Source of the DNA: Bradyrhizobium neotropicale
GTDB taxonomy: Bacteria; Pseudomonadota; Alphaproteobacteria; Rhizobiales; Xanthobacteraceae
Length of the DNA: 64,000 bases
Assembly: GCF_001641695.1 (NCBI RefSeq)
Contig: NZ_LSEF01000025.1
Coordinates: 129,297-193,296 of the forward strand
Direction of reading: 5' to 3'
The notes beneath the pieces are model-generated. The model was given only the letters and a program-made list of their open reading frames with translations. It was not told where the DNA came from and ran no database searches. The translations under genes were made by a program, and so were the position numbers. Within the stretch, counting starts at the first letter, position 1; each line of letters starts with the position of its first letter. This document shows, piece after piece, positions 61,381 to 64,000 of this stretch.

Positions 61381-64000
61381 CTACCCGGACGACAGCTGCC
61401 CCATCATTGCTCGCGCTCGTCTTAGATCCGCGGTCTCCAAACCTTCGGTGAAATGACCGTATACAGACGCAAGGATGCGGTGTGCTTCAACAGGGCGATC
61501 CTGGCTGATCCTCAACCCTGCCAGACTGATCGCAGTCCTCAGTTCCCAGGACAGCGCGCCCTGGCCCTGCGCGACCGCGAACGCCTTGTCGAACGCCTGT
61601 TCGGCCGCGGCAACGGAGTGATGCGAGCCGGCCCGCAGCAGCAACTCGCCTTTGATGCGCAGAAGCTCGGCTTCGTACCAGCGCTCGTCCCTCGCCTCGC
61701 ACCGCACGAGCGCCTCGTCGACTGTGGCAAGTCCCAGCGATACGTCGCCGGCTTCGCCGAGGCATACCGCCAGCTCGCCGAGCGGAAGCAGGAAACGCGG
61801 CAGGTACCGGGCGTCGCCCGCCTGTTCGAGCGCCTTGCGCAGCGCGGTGAGACCGGCAGCGACGGCGCCGCGTCGCGCCATCACCACGCCTGTGAAGGCG
61901 TGCGCCCATATATTCCAGAGGCGGATCGGATGACGTTCGGTGTGCTCGATCAGCAGTTTGCAATAGCTTTCCGCCGCGTCGAGATCACCGGCCAGGAACG
62001 TAATCGGACAGGCGCCCTGGCCCAGCACGCTGCAGAACGTCAGGGCATGACCGCTGGCACGGCCCTCCTCGACGTTGCGCGCAACGACGCCCAATGCCTG
62101 ATCGGCCAACCCGAGCAGCCAGAGGATGCGCGCGTGGAAATAGTGCGCCGAGGACCGCAGGTCGAACCGAAAGCGGACGACCTGCGGCTTCGGCGACAGA
62201 TCCGAGAGACGGGACAGCGTCCGCGCAATGTGATGGTGCGCGAGCTTCTGGTCGCCGAGATAGTGCAAGGTGGTTGCGAGCAGCCGGTCGGCCATCATGC
62301 GGTCGACGGAATTGCTGGAGTAGGCCACGATCTCGGCGAACCGGTGCGCGAATTCGAGCGCCTTGCGGAACTCGCCATTGTTGAACTGATCGATGCACTG
62401 TCCCCAAAGCGCCCGTAATCGGTAGTCCCAGTCGTCAAGCTGCTCGGCGAGCCGTAGCGTCGCGGCCCAGGCAGGGCCGGCCTCGCGCCCCCGACCAACG
62501 CCATACATCAGCGACCAGCCACGCGCGGCGGACAATTGCATACGCAACCGCGCCGCGTTCGCCGCGTCGTCGTCAAGGCGCGCCAGGGCAAGCTCGGTAC
62601 GCTCGCGGCATTCGGCAAGCAGCGACATTTGTACCCATAGCGGGATCGCCACGGCGGTCAGCGCCGCTCCGATCTGAGCATCTCCGCCGGACGAAAATGC
62701 CCAATCGAGGCTGGCACGCACATTGTCGATGTGCCGCCCATAGATGGCGAGCCACTCCGGCTGGGGTTTCAGCTCGCTTTCTGACTCCGCACCGGCGAAG
62801 AAACTGCAATAATATTCAGCCTGCCGGCGGGCCGCGTCGCAATATTCTCCACTGGCGCGCAGTTTCTCCAACGCATAGGCGCGCGTCGTATCCAGCAGCC
62901 GATAGTACGGATGGTCGCCGCGAATGTCGGCGACGACGAGTGACTTGGCCACCAGGTTCGCGAGCTGGCCGGTGACATCGCTCGCGTTCTCACCGGAGAC
63001 CGCAATGGCTGCATCGAGCAGAAACTCGCCGGCGAATATGCCGAGCTGGCGCAGGACGCGCGCCTCGGCCTCCGGCAACAGGTCATAGCTCCAGTCGAGC
63101 GTCGCACGAAGCGTTTGCTGCCTCGGCAGTGCCGTGCGCCGACCGGACGTCAGGAATTTGAACCGGTCGTCGAGAATTGCTGCGATCTTCGGCGGAGTGA
63201 GCATTACGGCGCGCGCGGCGGCAAACTCGATCGCGAGCGGAATGCCGTCCAGCCGCCGGCAGATGGCTGCAACGGCAGCAAGGTTTTCTTCGTCCATCGC
63301 GAAGCTGGAGCCCAGCGCCCTCGCCCTGGTTATGAACAACTCCGCCGCCGTGTATTCGCAGATGGCATCGGGCGCGAGGCGGGACTCCGGCGGCACGCTC
63401 AAGGCGGGTACGCGATAGACATGTTCGCCATCAATGCGCAGCGCTTCACGGCTGGTCGCAATGATCGTCGTCCGAGAGCAGCGGCTGACGATCGTCTCGG
63501 CGAGCTTCGCCACTTCATCGACGACATGCTCGCAATTGTCGAGGATGAGCAGCAGTTGCCGGCCACCAATGGACCGCGCGACCGATTGCGGCGAAATCTC
63601 TTCCCCTTCCAGCTTGATTCCCAGCGCACCTGCGACGGCCGAAGGAACAAATGCGGGATCCGAAAGCGAGGCCAGTTCGATCAACAATCTATCGGCGGCA
63701 AAGCCGGCCGGCAGCGATCGGGCTGCCTGTAGCGCAAGCGCCGTCTTGCCGATCCCGCCCGGTCCGACAAGGCTCACCACCCGATACGCCGAGACGAGCT
63801 CGCACAGATGCGCAATCGCCGTGCTTCGGCCGACGAGATCGAATGACGCCGTTGGAATGTTGGTCGACGGCCGCGGGTCCGGTGCGGCGGAAAGTAGCGG
63901 CGCATCCATCTGCCGAACCCGCCATGCTCCGACCAGCCGATAGCCACGACCGACCGTCGTTCCCAGCATGTCGCGATCGGCTCCGAAGGCCTTCCGGATT
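61381..64000 (-). CDS. Winged-helix / STAND ATPase transcriptional regulator (2), N-terminus beyond the window
   Basis: The gene runs off the right edge; about 873 residues are visible. The visible part begins in the wing of an OmpR-type DNA-binding domain (IRKAFGADRDMLGTTVGRGY) and continues into a STAND ATPase with SLVGPGGIGKTALALQAARS, LLLILDNCEHVVDEVAK, ATSREALRIDGEHVYRV and QQTLRATLDWSYDLLPEAEA. A TPR-like helical C-terminus follows. It is related to regulator 1 in all three parts. The ATG at 63969 is an internal methionine and not the real start. Confidence 0.88.
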   Translation of the reverse strand, partial: IRKAFGADRDMLGTTVGRGYRLVGAWRVRQMDAPLLSAAPDPRPSTNIPTASFDLVGRSTAIAHLCELVSAYRVVSLVGPGGIGKTALALQAARSLPAGFAADRLLIELASLSDPAFVPSAVAGALGIKLEGEEISPQSVARSIGGRQLLLILDNCEHVVDEVAKLAETIVSRCSRTTIIATSREALRIDGEHVYRVPALSVPPESRLAPDAICEYTAAELFITRARALGSSFAMDEENLAAVAAICRRLDGIPLAIEFAAARAVMLTPPKIAAILDDRFKFLTSGRRTALPRQQTLRATLDWSYDLLPEAEARVLRQLGIFAGEFLLDAAIAVSGENASDVTGQLANLVAKSLVVADIRGDHPYYRLLDTTRAYALEKLRASGEYCDAARRQAEYYCSFFAGAESESELKPQPEWLAIYGRHIDNVRASLDWAFSSGGDAQIGAALTAVAIPLWVQMSLLAECRERTELALARLDDDAANAARLRMQLSAARGWSLMYGVGRGREAGPAWAATLRLAEQLDDWDYRLRALWGQCIDQFNNGEFRKALEFAHRFAEIVAYSSNSVDRMMADRLLATTLHYLGDQKLAHHHIARTLSRLSDLSPKPQVVRFRFDLRSSAHYFHARILWLLGLADQALGVVARNVEEGRASGHALTFCSVLGQGACPITFLAGDLDAAESYCKLLIEHTERHPIRLWNIWAHAFTGVVMARRGAVAAGLTALRKALEQAGDARYLPRFLLPLGELAVCLGEAGDVSLGLATVDEALVRCEARDERWYEAELLRIKGELLLRAGSHHSVAAAEQAFDKAFAVAQGQGALSWELRTAISLAGLRISQDRPVEAHRILASVYGHFTEGLETADLRRARAMMGQLSSG

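Overview
The window looks like chromosomal DNA of a Bradyrhizobium-type alphaproteobacterium (family Nitrobacteraceae). This rests on high-GC coding sequence, FixL/FixJ-like two-component proteins, H-NS-family proteins of the rhizobial type, and the overall gene families. Species cannot be fixed by reading alone. No rRNA, tRNA, CRISPR array, transposase or phage gene was seen. About 50 protein genes are supported, including several too short for standard ORF cut-offs.

Region 1 (about 0.1-20.2 kb) is an extracellular-polysaccharide and cell-surface locus. It has nucleotide-sugar genes (SAF-domain oxidoreductase, RmlC-like epimerase, rfbF, UDP-glucuronate decarboxylase-like), a pyruvyl transferase-like protein, a glycosyltransferase, a priming phosphoglycosyltransferase, an ExoP-like chain-length/tyrosine kinase protein and an ExoF-like outer-membrane export protein. 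In its middle sits a 1213-residue protein made of seven tryptophan-rich repeats ending in DLNGDG, with an esterase-like domain inserted and an RTX-type C-terminus. Two divergent H-NS-family genes and four strikingly AT-rich intergenic islands lie among these otherwise GC-rich genes, suggesting a locally silenced regulon. The right end carries a VanZ-like protein and several tiny ORFs, two of which are related to each other.

Region 2 (20.2-40.1 kb) is about regulation and efflux. It contains an AraC regulator, a FixLJ-like kinase/regulator pair with an extra receiver protein, an AaeXAB-like FUSC/DUF1656/HlyD exporter and a second related AraC regulator. An AEC permease, a secreted alpha/beta hydrolase, two small secreted proteins, an MdtA/MdtB-like RND pump ending in an overlapping FlK-like thioesterase, and an orphan membrane histidine kinase follow.

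Region 3 (40.1-55.3 kb) is a respiratory and stress island, almost entirely on the minus strand. A YdeP-type formate dehydrogenase-like molybdoenzyme is divergent from a Tat-exported oxalate decarboxylase. Then, in transcription order from the right, come a catalase-family peroxidase with cytochrome b561, Dps, a degenerate histidine kinase, HdeD, FdhD, a DUF1275 protein, and a compact fumC-cupin-mqo-cydA-cydB operon. Together they could oxidise oxalate to CO2 through formate, and fumarate through malate into the quinone pool, with cytochrome bd as terminal oxidase, under acid or oxidative stress.

Region 4 (55.3-64 kb) has a short-chain dehydrogenase, a large winged-helix/STAND ATPase regulator, a Bug-type solute receptor, and a second related STAND regulator truncated by the window edge.
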